Assembly (NCBI GenBank): GCA_002238865.1
Contig: MPNE01000008.1
Span: 62,001 to 126,000 of the forward strand
Source: Gemmatimonadetes bacterium bin94
Lineage (GTDB): Bacteria > Gemmatimonadota > Gemmatimonadetes > Longimicrobiales > Gaopeijiaceae
Reading direction: 5' to 3'
DNA length: 64,000 nucleotides
Shown here: piece after piece, positions 1 to 8,689 of the stretch
How positions within the stretch are numbered: the first letter of the stretch is position 1
Layout: the number at the start of each line of letters is the position of its first letter
Program-made: the position numbers and the translations under genes
The notes under the pieces: model-generated
Database searches by the model: none
What the model was told of the DNA's origin: nothing
The model's input: only the letters and a program-made list of their open reading frames with translations

Positions 1-1261
1 TGTGGTCGACGGTCCTGCCTCCGTCGTAGGAGACGTGGAAGCTCGCGTCGCTTCCCATGATCACGCGCTGTGAGTCCTCGGGGTCGATCCACAGGGTCCT
101 CGTGTCTCCGAAGATCCCGGCGAAGAGTCTCCTGGGGGGCCAGTCGAGGTCATGCCAGGTCCTCCCCCCGTCCGTCGAGTTGGCCACCGCCACACCCGTC
201 ACGAAGAGCTTCCGGTCGTCGTTGGGGTCGACCCGGATCTGGCTGAAGTAGTAGGGACCCTTGCCGCTGACGTTGTCCTCGTCGGAGTTCATCCTGGTCC
301 ACGCGCGGCCGCCGTCGTCGGTGCGGTAGACCTCGCCGCCGATCGTCGGTACGCGCGCTCCCGGCTCCGCTCCTTCGTCCGGCGTCCAGTCCGGTGGCGG
401 GTTGGCGTTCTCGACAACCGCGTACACGATCTCGGGATCACGCAGGAAGATGTCGAGCCCGATCCGGCCGATCCGGTGCTCGGGAAGCCCACCCCTCAGC
501 CGCGCCCACGTCGACCCGCCGTCGGACGTCTTGTAGATGCCGCTCCCGGGCCCGCCGTTCACATACTGCCACGGCAACCTGACCTTGTCGTACGTGGCGG
601 CGTAGAGGATCTCGGGGTCCTGCGGATTGAGGACCAGGTCGATCACGCCGATCCGCTCGTCGATGTAGAGGACCTTCTCCCAGCTCTCTCCTCCGTCGGT
701 GGTCTTGAAGACACCTCTCTCCTCGTTCTCAGAGTAGAGGTGGCCCATCGACGCCACGTAGACGACTTCGGGATCGGTGGGATGGATGACGATCCTGGGG
801 ATGTGATGCGAGTCGGTCAGACCCATGTTGGTCCACGTCTCGCCGGCGTCGGTGGACCTGTAGACGCCGTCTCCCGCGTACGAGCTGCGCGACGTGAAGC
901 CGTCTCCGGTTCCCACCCACACGATGTCCGGGTTCGACCGGGCGATCGCGACGTCGCCGATCGAGAGCTTGCTCTGGTCGTCGAAGACGGGCCGGAACGT
1001 CGTACCGTTGTCGGTCGTCTTCCACAGCCCACCGTTCCAGAAACCCAGGTAGAATGTGTAGAGGTGTTCCCGCGCCGGAGACGCGGGAACCGCCAGGTCG
1101 GAGGTCCTCGCACCCATCCTGAACGGGCCGATGTTCCTGTACGCGAACGCGCGAACGAACTCCTCGTCGAAGCGGCTCCGGCTCTGCGCGTCGGCCCCGG
1201 GGGATCCGCTCAGGCCCGCCAGGACGGTCAACCCCATCAACAACGTGCGCTCGAATCTCAT
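1..1261 (-). CDS. Secreted BNR/sortilin-type beta-propeller protein, 3' end outside window
   Basis: This ORF is absent from the track because it runs off the left edge without a stop; I translated it by hand from the ATG at 1261. It begins with a Sec signal (MRFERTLLMGLTVLAGLSG...ADAQS), followed by about 390 residues with repeated Asp-box/BNR motifs (STDAGETW, TTDGGESW, TSDGGSTW, RTDDGGRAW, STDGGRTW). These are typical of VPS10/sortilin-like and exo-sialidase-like propellers. The family is usually annotated WD40/YVTN/BNR repeat glycosyl hydrolase, but no catalytic residues are evident and the activity is unknown. The ATG overlaps the TGA of the upstream M16 gene by one base (TGATG), which suggests translational coupling. 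The C-terminal part, where such proteins often carry further domains, lies outside the window. Confidence 0.85.
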   Translation of the reverse strand, partial: MRFERTLLMGLTVLAGLSGSPGADAQSRSRFDEEFVRAFAYRNIGPFRMGARTSDLAVPASPAREHLYTFYLGFWNGGLWKTTDNGTTFRPVFDDQSKLSIGDVAIARSNPDIVWVGTGDGFTSRSSYAGDGVYRSTDAGETWTNMGLTDSHHIPRIVIHPTDPEVVYVASMGHLYSENEERGVFKTTDGGESWEKVLYIDERIGVIDLVLNPQDPEILYAATYDKVRLPWQYVNGGPGSGIYKTSDGGSTWARLRGGLPEHRIGRIGLDIFLRDPEIVYAVVENANPPPDWTPDEGAEPGARVPTIGGEVYRTDDGGRAWTRMNSDEDNVSGKGPYYFSQIRVDPNDDRKLFVTGVAVANSTDGGRTWHDLDWPPRRLFAGIFGDTRTLWIDPEDSQRVIMGSDASFHVSYDGGRTVDH

Positions 1262-2742
1262 CACTCCTCCTCATACTGTTGTCCGGATACGCGCCCCATC
1301 GGCCGCAGCTGGGACGGCACCTCGTCCAACGCCACGGGCCAGCGCGGGTGCCGCGCCGCCCGCACGTCGTCGATCTGTCCCACGACCACCGCGGTCATGG
1401 CGCCCGGATCGATGTACTCCACCGCCGCCGCGGTCACCTCTTCCGCCGTCACGGCGAGGACGGCGGCTGGCCATGCAATGAGGTAATCCAGCGATCCGCG
1501 CCGCACGGTCTCAACCGCGTACGTCGCCGCCGTGCGGCGGGCCCCGTCGAGCGACTCCTGCCACCGCCCCAACGCGAGGCCGCCTTTGGCCTGATCGAGC
1601 TCCTCACGGCTGGGCGCGCCGGCGGCCGTGCGGATTCGCGTCAACTCCGCGACCGAGTAGCGGATCAGCGGGCCCACGGACTCCGCACGGCTGCCGGTCC
1701 ATACATGCAGCACTCCGGCTCCGTCCGTGGCTTTCGGAAGGACGAGCATGGCCCGGTTGGTCAGCCCCCGGATTTCGCGCGTGGCGATGTTGAGGCGGAT
1801 GTTGACGACCTCTTCCAGCACCGCCACCGCCGCTTCGTCCTCCGGGGAGATCGCGGGCATGGCGTGCCCCAGCGCGGTCCACGACATGAACCCCGGCCGA
1901 TCGATCGTGTGAAGAGGCTGCGGCTGCGTCCGCGCCGCAGCGGCCGTTGGAGGGCGTGCGGCTGCCACGGGCCCGGTGCCCGGATCTGCCGCCCACCCCG
2001 CGGTCAGCTCCACCAGCGCGGCTTCCACCTCGTCGCGAGTGACGCCGCCGCCGACACCGAACACGACCGCCGCGGGCCGCAGCGCCCGCCGCCCGAGGGC
2101 CTGCACGGCATCGGCCCGGACGCGGACCTCCGGATCCGGCGGCGCGATGGGATGTCGCGCCACCAACGTCGTCAGTTCGGCCACCGCTCGCGCTCGGCCC
2201 CCGCCCCCACCCCGCCCACCGACGCGGCCGGCGGAGCCGCCAGACGCTCCCGGAGCGGGCTCCCGCACCGTGCCCACGACCGCCGTGAGCGCCGCGTGCC
2301 AGTCCTCGGCCATCACCTCGACGCTCAGGACCGTCACGTCGCGTTCCTGCGAGACCGCCGTGCTGGCGACGAGGCCGGGCCCGAGCCGTTCCCTCAATGT
2401 CCCGTCCAGGCCTCTCGAGACCGCCTGCGCCGCGCCGATCTCGCCGTCCTCCTCGAAATGGCTCCCGAGCGGCACCGCGGCGACAATCGTCACCAGAGGG
2501 TCGGCCGGGTCGGCGATGACATAGGCGCGCGCCCCGGACGGTGTCGTCAGCCGGGCCGACCCGGGGTCGACGGCCCGGAACCCGCTGTCCTCGAACTCCA
2601 ACTCGTCAGGATGGAGCCAGTCGTGCTCCAGCACCGGGCGCGAATGGCCGGGGAGCATCTCCGGCGCCCGTCCCTCCGGAGCACAGGACACGCACGCCAG
2701 GGTGGCGAGCATCGCCGTGGCGGTGGCCGAGGGGGCCCTCAT
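1261..2742 (-). CDS. M16-family peptidase-like subunit lacking the zinc motif
   Basis: A 493-residue protein with a short signal that may be of lipoprotein type (MLATLACVSC, an imperfect lipobox). The body has the M16 fold pattern: TTPSGARAYVIADPADPLVTIVAAVPLGS near residue 65 resembles the N-terminal strand of M16 domains, but the HXXEH zinc site is absent. The C-terminal half keeps M16-like features (AAVAVLEEVVNIRLNIATREIRG, LDQAKGGLALGRWQESL). It is therefore probably the non-catalytic partner of the upstream HFLEH protein, as in two-subunit M16B peptidases. A Gly/Arg-rich stretch lies near residues 165-185. Its ATG overlaps the upstream stop by four bases (ATGA), so the two subunits are likely made in equal amounts. 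The substrate is unknown. Confidence 0.8.
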   Translation of the reverse strand: MRAPSATATAMLATLACVSCAPEGRAPEMLPGHSRPVLEHDWLHPDELEFEDSGFRAVDPGSARLTTPSGARAYVIADPADPLVTIVAAVPLGSHFEEDGEIGAAQAVSRGLDGTLRERLGPGLVASTAVSQERDVTVLSVEVMAEDWHAALTAVVGTVREPAPGASGGSAGRVGGRGGGGGRARAVAELTTLVARHPIAPPDPEVRVRADAVQALGRRALRPAAVVFGVGGGVTRDEVEAALVELTAGWAADPGTGPVAAARPPTAAAARTQPQPLHTIDRPGFMSWTALGHAMPAISPEDEAAVAVLEEVVNIRLNIATREIRGLTNRAMLVLPKATDGAGVLHVWTGSRAESVGPLIRYSVAELTRIRTAAGAPSREELDQAKGGLALGRWQESLDGARRTAATYAVETVRRGSLDYLIAWPAAVLAVTAEEVTAAAVEYIDPGAMTAVVVGQIDDVRAARHPRWPVALDEVPSQLRPMGRVSGQQYEEE

Positions 2743-4379
2743 CGCCCCGCCGCGCCGGGGGTCGAGACCAGGTTGTCACGGGCCGGCGAGGGTGGACTGC
2801 GGCGCGTCGTGCCGACGACCCGGTTCCAGGGAACGAGGTATCGCTCGGCCACGCGCCGAATCTCCTCGACCGTGGTCCCTTGTCGCGCCTCGAAAAAGGT
2901 CCGCAGGGTACGCCAGTCGTCGCCCACGAAGAAGTCGCCGACCAGCGAAGCCAGGTCTCCACGGTGCGACCTGATCTGCTCCCACTGGAAGCGGAGCTCC
3001 CGCTTCGCGCGCGCCAGGCTCTCCTCCGCAACGTCGCTCCGCCGAAGCCGCTCGACCGCCCGCAGCGCGACCTCTTCCAGTGCTGGAAGGTCCTCGTCGC
3101 GCGCGGCACCGGCCTGCATGCTCAGCCTGGAGGGCGAGCCCGTCCGCGAGGCGCTCGCCCCCCAACTGGCCGGGGGGGCTCCTGACGCGCGCTGCTCCGT
3201 GGCCAGGAGGCCATCGGGGCCGCTCAGGAGCCGTGCGATCACGTCGAACGCGGGACGATCGGGGTGGCCGACGCCAGGGATCCGATGCCGCACGACGACC
3301 CGCGGGTCGAGCGGTTCGAGCCAATCGAATCTTACCGCGCCCCCCGGCGGCGGCTCGGCCGCGAAGTCCATTCCGGCCGGCGGCTCGGGCGCCCGCGGCA
3401 CGCGTCCGAAGTACTCCTCGGCGAGGAGCCGCACCTCATCCACGGTCACCGCGCCCACGAGCGTCAGGATCGCGTTGTTCGGCACGATGTACGCGTCGTA
3501 CATGCGGAGCACGCCCGCGCGGCTCCAGTAGTCGTGGTCGCGCATGTGGCCACCCGGGTGCAGGTAGATCGGGTGCAGCACGCCCGATGCGCCGTTGAGC
3601 GCCTCCTGGAAGCGGCCCGTTTCGGTGCGATTGAAGTTGAGGAACTGCTCCAGCACCGTGTACCGCTGCGCTTCGAACCCCCGCAGAATCGCGTTGACCA
3701 TGCGGTCCGCCTCGAGTCGGAAATACATCTCCAGACGGTTCTTCGGCAGATCGACCTCGATCCTCATGAGTTCGTTGCCGGTGTTGGCGGGGACCGGGTC
3801 CGTGTGGCGCATGAGGCCGCCGTGCTGACGATACCAGTTGTACTCCTGCCAGAAGATGCGATTCGCGGACTGCAGGTCTTCCAGCTCGTAGAGCCTTTGC
3901 CGCAGCCGGTCCATGGTGTCGGTCGTCGGCCACTCGGCCTCGTCGAAGAAGATCCGGCGCTCGCGCACCAGGTTGCGCTGTGCGTTCCGTTCCGCCAGCA
4001 GCGCTTGCTCGGCCTCATGGATCTCTTCGAGCAGCTGCCGGTCACGCACCGGATCCCTGACGCCGATCGTGGTCGTGCCCTGGTGGATGACGTGCTCGAG
4101 GAAGTGCGTGGACCCGTGTTCCCCCAGGTTCTCCTGAAGCGCGCCGACGCGGTACCAGAGGGAGGCTGCCACACGCGGCACGCGATGGTCCTCGACGACG
4201 ACGATCCGGAACCCGTTGCCGAGCACCAGTTCCTGGACTTCGATCCCCAGCGCCGGCCACCGCTCGGACCGCACCTCGGTCGTGGCCTCGACGCCTGCCG
4301 GCGCCGGCTGGCCCCGCGCGCACGCCGTTGTCGCGGCGGCAGCGGCCACACAGATTGTGACCATGCGAGGGCGTCTCAT
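2739..4379 (-). CDS. Exported M16-family zinc metallopeptidase, catalytic subunit
   Basis: M16 (pitrilysin/insulinase-type) peptidase of 546 residues. The track ORF starts at 4718, but I place the start at the ATG at 4379 (MRRPRMVTICVAAAAATTAC), because this gives an export signal with a possible lipobox right at the N-terminus. The inverted zinc motif HFLEH is present about 85 residues in (GEHGSTHFLEHVIHQGTT). The downstream third-ligand region reads YFRLEADRMVNAI, matching the E..RM pattern of the family. Between them lies an unusually long charged insertion (about 110 residues, DEAEWPTTDTMDRLRQRLYELEDL). The protein is expected in the periplasm or on a membrane as a lipoprotein. It is first in the operon with the zinc-less partner and the BNR protein. 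Confidence 0.85.
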   Translation of the reverse strand: MRRPRMVTICVAAAAATTACARGQPAPAGVEATTEVRSERWPALGIEVQELVLGNGFRIVVVEDHRVPRVAASLWYRVGALQENLGEHGSTHFLEHVIHQGTTTIGVRDPVRDRQLLEEIHEAEQALLAERNAQRNLVRERRIFFDEAEWPTTDTMDRLRQRLYELEDLQSANRIFWQEYNWYRQHGGLMRHTDPVPANTGNELMRIEVDLPKNRLEMYFRLEADRMVNAILRGFEAQRYTVLEQFLNFNRTETGRFQEALNGASGVLHPIYLHPGGHMRDHDYWSRAGVLRMYDAYIVPNNAILTLVGAVTVDEVRLLAEEYFGRVPRAPEPPAGMDFAAEPPPGGAVRFDWLEPLDPRVVVRHRIPGVGHPDRPAFDVIARLLSGPDGLLATEQRASGAPPASWGASASRTGSPSRLSMQAGAARDEDLPALEEVALRAVERLRRSDVAEESLARAKRELRFQWEQIRSHRGDLASLVGDFFVGDDWRTLRTFFEARQGTTVEEIRRVAERYLVPWNRVVGTTRRSPPSPARDNLVSTPGAAGR

Positions 4380-4626
4380 TTTCCCATGGGGCGCTCCAGC
4401 CCGGTGAGGCGCCGTCCCCGACGGCATCACGCGTAAGGGGTCGCACGCCGCTGCGTCCGATATAGGTCCAGCGGGATCCACGGACAAGTGCGCCCTCGGC
4501 TCGCATCTCTTGCCGGCCCCCACCCCCGGCCCTAACAGTCCGTGGACAAACCCCGCGTCAGCACCGAGGGCGGCAAGGCGCCGTGCCGGCAAGGCGCGCC
4601 GAGGGAGAATAGTGCCAACCTGCGCC
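4380..4626. other. Divergent intergenic region between M16 operon and octaheme cytochrome
   Basis: These 247 bases separate two divergent genes and should hold both promoters. I see no convincing -35/-10 pair, no operator-like palindrome and no plausible small ORF. The longer ORF-track starts into this region on either strand give low-complexity Arg/Pro/Ala peptides and are not credible N-termini. Confidence 0.4.
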
Positions 4627-7017
4627 ATGACCCGGCTCCGCATCTGCGCCGCGGTGTCGCTTCTTGCATGCGGCGCCGAGAGGGACGCCGAGGGTGCTCC
4701 CTCCGACCCGGCCTTCACGGGAAGCGGTGCCTGCGTGTCCTGCCATTCGGCCCAGGCGGAGCTGTGGACCGGGTCGCATCACGACCTCGCGATGCAGGAG
4801 GCCACCCCCGAGACCGTCCTGGGCGACTTCGCGGGAGCGCGCTTCGATGGTGCCGAGTCGACCTGGATGTTCTCACGCAGCGACGAGGTGTTTCTTGCTC
4901 GGATGGAGGCTCTCGAGGAGACGCCGGGGGAGTACCGCGTCGCGTACACCTTTGGGGCCATCCCCCTCCAGCAATACCTTGTCGAGTTCCCGGGGGGGCG
5001 GTACCAGGTGCTTCCAATCGCGTGGGACTCGCGCCCGGCCGACGAGGGCGGACAGCGCTGGTTCGACATGCGGACCGAGGACGCGACCGCCGCACGGGAC
5101 GCGGGGAACACCACCGTCCAGGCCGCGGGGAGCACCCCCGCACAAGCCGCGGACAGGTCCGCCCCTTCCGACGCCCCGCATTGGACCGGGCGCGAGCTGA
5201 ACTGGAACTCGATGTGCGCCGAGTGCCACTCGACGGGAGTGCGCAAGAACTACTCGCCGGCATCGGATCGCTTCTCGACCGAGTGGGCTGAGCTGGACGT
5301 AGCCTGCGAGGCGTGCCACGGGCCCGGGTCGGACCATGTGGCCTGGGCCGTGACCCTCGACCGCGGCCCTCCCCGGCCCGCCGCGCCGTCGGCCGACACG
5401 AATCCCCGGCTCCTCGTTCGATTCGAGCCGCACGATCCGGGCATCTGGAGGCTGGACCCCGGGACGGGAACCGCCCGTCCCCTCACGAGGCCCGATCCCG
5501 ACGGACAACTGGACGCCTGCGGCCGCTGTCACGCTCGCCGCTCCACCATCTCCACGCGGTACCGGCACGGCCCAGCACTCCCCGACTCGCACCAACCCGC
5601 GCTGCTGGAAGAGGGACTCTACTTCGCGGACGGGCAGATTCGGGACGAGGTCTACGTCTGGGGCTCGTTCGTGCAGAGCGCCATGTACCGCGCGGGCGTC
5701 ACCTGCAACGACTGTCACGATGCGCACTCGTTGCGCCTCCGGGGCGAAGGGAACGCCGTCTGCGCGCAGTGTCACGCCCCGTCCTCGTTCGACACCGTCA
5801 ACCACCACTTCCACGAGGCGGGGACGGAGGGAGCCCTCTGCGTCTCCTGCCATATGCCCGCGCGCACCTACATGGTTGTCGACCCGAGGCGCGACCATTC
5901 CTTCCGCGTCCCGGATCCCGAGGTCTCGGAGGCCGTGGGTGCGCCGGACCCGTGCACGAGCTGCCATACCGGAATGACGGGCGCGGCGGCGGCCATCGAA
6001 ATCGCCGAGCGGCTGGAAGGTGTCTCGATCAGGCGCACGCGGCACCACGCCGAGGCGATCGCAGCCGCCCGGAGAGGAGATCCGCAGAGCCTGCCCGGCT
6101 TGTACACTCTGCTGCGCGATCCGCAGACTCCCTCCATCACCAAGGCGACGGCGCTGACGCTCCTGGGGTCGGACCCGAGCCCGGAACGCGCAGCCGCGGT
6201 GCGGCGAGGCACGAGCGATCCCGACCCGATCGTGCGCCTGGGGGCCCTGCGGGGCATCCGGCTGTCCCCCACTCGTGAACTCGCGGCTTTGGCGGCGCCT
6301 CTCCTGGAGGATCCCGTGCGTGCGGTGCGTCTGGCAGCCGTCGAGGCGGTGGCTCCCTTTGCCGGACCCCCTGCGTTCGAAGGTCCGTCGCTCGGACCGC
6401 AGCTCGATTCCGCGCTCGCCGAGGGTCTGACCGCGTACCGCGACGCCCAACTCGCCCACCAGGAGCGCCCGGAGGCGCAATTGAATCTGGCGTGGCTGGC
6501 GACGCTCGAAGGCGCATACGACGACGCGGAGGGGGCCCTGCGGAGGGCGATCGTCCTGGACCCCACCTTCGTGCCCGCATACGTCACCCTCGCGGACCTC
6601 TACCAACGCACCGGACGCGACCCCGAGGGCGAACCGCTTCTTCGGTCCGCGCTCGACCTCTCCCCTCGATCGGCGGACGCACATCACGCGCTGGGGCTCC
6701 ACCTCGTTCGCAGCGGTCGTGCCGGCGAGGCAATGGCGTCGCTACGGCGCGCCGCGGAGCTGGATTCCCGGGGTACCCGTCATACCTACGTGTACGCGGT
6801 GGCGCTCCAGTCGGCAGGTGATACGGCGACAGCCCGGACCGTGCTGGAGCTGGCGCTGGACCGACACCCTCGCGACCGGGACCTGTTGGTCGCCCTGGCC
6901 GTGCTCCATCGCGACGCGGGCAGAAGCGAAGAGGCGCTGCAGTACGCGCGAGCGCTGGTGGAGGCCCACCCCCACGACCCGGCGGGTCCGGCTCTGATCG
7001 CGGAGCTGGACCGCTGA
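4627..7017 (+). CDS. Octaheme c-type cytochrome lipoprotein with HEAT and TPR repeats
   Basis: A 796-residue protein. The ATG at 4627 is chosen because it gives a lipoprotein signal (MTRLRICAAVSLLACG). Eight CxxCH heme-binding motifs follow within the first ~475 residues: CVSCH, CAECH, CEACH, CGRCH, CNDCH, CAQCH, CVSCH and CTSCH. Residues ~490-610 carry HEAT-like repeats (DPIVRLGALRGI, DPVRAVRLAAVEAV). Residues ~615-796 carry TPRs (LNLAWLATLEGAYDDAEGALRRAI and similar). The architecture suggests an outer-membrane or periplasmic electron carrier or multiheme reductase with a protein-docking tail, but the redox partner and substrate cannot be named. The family is usually annotated only as TPR-containing cytochrome c. 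It is monocistronic, and the next gene faces it convergently. Confidence 0.87.
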   Translation: MTRLRICAAVSLLACGAERDAEGAPSDPAFTGSGACVSCHSAQAELWTGSHHDLAMQEATPETVLGDFAGARFDGAESTWMFSRSDEVFLARMEALEETPGEYRVAYTFGAIPLQQYLVEFPGGRYQVLPIAWDSRPADEGGQRWFDMRTEDATAARDAGNTTVQAAGSTPAQAADRSAPSDAPHWTGRELNWNSMCAECHSTGVRKNYSPASDRFSTEWAELDVACEACHGPGSDHVAWAVTLDRGPPRPAAPSADTNPRLLVRFEPHDPGIWRLDPGTGTARPLTRPDPDGQLDACGRCHARRSTISTRYRHGPALPDSHQPALLEEGLYFADGQIRDEVYVWGSFVQSAMYRAGVTCNDCHDAHSLRLRGEGNAVCAQCHAPSSFDTVNHHFHEAGTEGALCVSCHMPARTYMVVDPRRDHSFRVPDPEVSEAVGAPDPCTSCHTGMTGAAAAIEIAERLEGVSIRRTRHHAEAIAAARRGDPQSLPGLYTLLRDPQTPSITKATALTLLGSDPSPERAAAVRRGTSDPDPIVRLGALRGIRLSPTRELAALAAPLLEDPVRAVRLAAVEAVAPFAGPPAFEGPSLGPQLDSALAEGLTAYRDAQLAHQERPEAQLNLAWLATLEGAYDDAEGALRRAIVLDPTFVPAYVTLADLYQRTGRDPEGEPLLRSALDLSPRSADAHHALGLHLVRSGRAGEAMASLRRAAELDSRGTRHTYVYAVALQSAGDTATARTVLELALDRHPRDRDLLVALAVLHRDAGRSEEALQYARALVEAHPHDPAGPALIAELDR

Positions 7018-7035
7018 CGGCCATGGCCGGCGCGA

Positions 7036-8646
7036 TCAGAGGCCGCCCGGCTCCCTGGCGCCGCTGGAGGCCGTGGAGCCAACTGCGTCCCCTGAGCCGT
7101 CCCGGTCCCCTGAACCGTCCCGATCCCTCGCTGCCTCAGCCGCCAGAATCGGCTCCAGCCAGCGGGCGAGCATCGCCAACGTGTCGGCGTAGACCCGGTC
7201 CCCCACGAGATTGACCCGCTCTTCCGGGTCGACGGCGTGATCGTAGAGCTCACCGCTCCCGTCCCGATACCGGATGTAGCGCCACCGATCCGTACGAACC
7301 GTGTGCTGACCGCTGGCCGCCGTCGAGATCGCCGGGCGGTCCCTGGGCCGCGCGGGATCCAGGAACCAGGGTGCCAAACTTCCGCCTTCGAATTCGTGGC
7401 CCGGGGCGGGCACGCCGGCCAGCTCCACGAGTGTGGGATAGATATCCAGCAGGTCGACCGCGCGCGCCGACCGCGTGCCGGGCTGCACCCGACCAGGCGC
7501 CACGACCATGAACGGCACCCGTGTGGATTCCTCCCAGAGGGTGAACTTCTCCCACGTCTCGCGCTCGCCGAGATGGAAGCCGTGGTCGGACCAGAGCACG
7601 ATGATCGTGTTGTCCGCGCGGCCGCTCGCCTCCAGCGCATCAAGGAGACGTCCGACCTGGGCGTCGGCGAAGCTGATCGACGCCATGTACCCCTGCACCG
7701 CCCGGGCCCACTCGCCGTTGGCCTCGATCCAGCGGTGCCATTCCCTGCGCTCCGCCCCCATCCTTTGCCCGGCGTCCGGCAGGCCCTCGCGCCAGTCCCC
7801 CGGCTCGGGCAACCGGATGTCGCTCAGAGGGTACAGGTCGAAGAACTCCTCCGGCACGAACCACGGGATGTGCGGTCTGAAGATCCCCACGGCCAGAAAC
7901 AACGGCTGCTCGTGCTCTCGGCCCAGCTGGTCCACCGCCCAGTCGGTGACCTGTTCATCCGGGAAGGGCTCGCCGGCCGGGAAGGGCGCCCAGTCCATGT
8001 AGTACGGCACATCGATCTCGGACAGCTCCCCGGCCCCCGCCGCGATCCTCTCCCACTCGTACAGCCAGAATCCCTGCTCATCCACCGTCCGCACCGTTCC
8101 CTCGGGGAAGCGCGCATCGGGCATCTGCTGGTCGAGCGAAGGATGGAACTCGTCCCAGGCGTTCACGTCGTTCTGGTCCACCCCGTAGTCGCCGTTCAGC
8201 CAGGACAGCGCGTGGAAGATCTTCCCCGTCCCCAGCGTGCGGTAGCCGTTGGCCCGGAAGTGCGCGGGGAGCGTAGCCACACCCTGGAGGGCCGGCGCTT
8301 CGTACCAGAGCGTCCTGAGGTCGTAGACGCCCGAGGTCGACGGCCGCACCCCCGTCAGCACCGCGATCCGGGAAGGGTTGCACGAGACGGCGGGCACGTG
8401 CGCGTTCGTGAAGGTCATCCCCTGCTCGGCCAGACGCTCCAGGCTGGGCGTGTGAACCGTCCCAGGGTACCCGCCCAGCGGCGTGATCCAGTCGTTCATG
8501 TCGTCGATGGCGATGAAGAGGACGTCGGGCCGGTCCGCTTCTTCGCCCGGCGCGCGCTCGTCGGGGCTTACGCAGGCATGGCTCGCCAGCAGGAGGACCA
8601 GCGCCGCCGCCGCGGGCGACCAGCGGTGAAGGAGGAGGAGGCTCAT
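7036..8646 (-). CDS. Exported sulfatase, iduronate-2-sulfatase-like
   Basis: A type I sulfatase of 536 residues. The N-terminus is a signal sequence ending in a possible lipobox (LLLASHACVS). Metal-binding DVLFIAIDDMNDW follows at residues ~40-52. The formylglycine motif is C-N-P-S-R (AVSCNPSRIAVLTGVRPST), in which the Cys is oxidised to formylglycine by a maturation enzyme. The later metal site reads IIVLWSDHGFHLGE and the lysine region EKFTLWEESTRVPF. The motif context (LTGVRPSTSGVYDLRTLWYE) resembles the iduronate-2-sulfatase branch, but the sugar substrate cannot be assigned from this. It is downstream of, and co-directional with, a second sulfatase 43 bases away. Together they lie beside the arabinofuranosidase/arabinose genes, so a sulfated arabinose-containing glycan is plausible. 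Confidence 0.92.
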   Translation of the reverse strand: MSLLLLHRWSPAAAALVLLLASHACVSPDERAPGEEADRPDVLFIAIDDMNDWITPLGGYPGTVHTPSLERLAEQGMTFTNAHVPAVSCNPSRIAVLTGVRPSTSGVYDLRTLWYEAPALQGVATLPAHFRANGYRTLGTGKIFHALSWLNGDYGVDQNDVNAWDEFHPSLDQQMPDARFPEGTVRTVDEQGFWLYEWERIAAGAGELSEIDVPYYMDWAPFPAGEPFPDEQVTDWAVDQLGREHEQPLFLAVGIFRPHIPWFVPEEFFDLYPLSDIRLPEPGDWREGLPDAGQRMGAERREWHRWIEANGEWARAVQGYMASISFADAQVGRLLDALEASGRADNTIIVLWSDHGFHLGERETWEKFTLWEESTRVPFMVVAPGRVQPGTRSARAVDLLDIYPTLVELAGVPAPGHEFEGGSLAPWFLDPARPRDRPAISTAASGQHTVRTDRWRYIRYRDGSGELYDHAVDPEERVNLVGDRVYADTLAMLARWLEPILAAEAARDRDGSGDRDGSGDAVGSTASSGAREPGGL

Positions 8647-8689
8647 CCGTGTGCCGTCATTGCTTCATCATCGTTTCATCATCGTCCGA

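Noticed and set aside
1279-3531. 750-residue plus-strand ORF
   Set aside because: Antisense to the M16 operon; Arg/Pro/His-rich translation without domains. It is a GC-bias shadow, like many other long antisense ORFs in the window.
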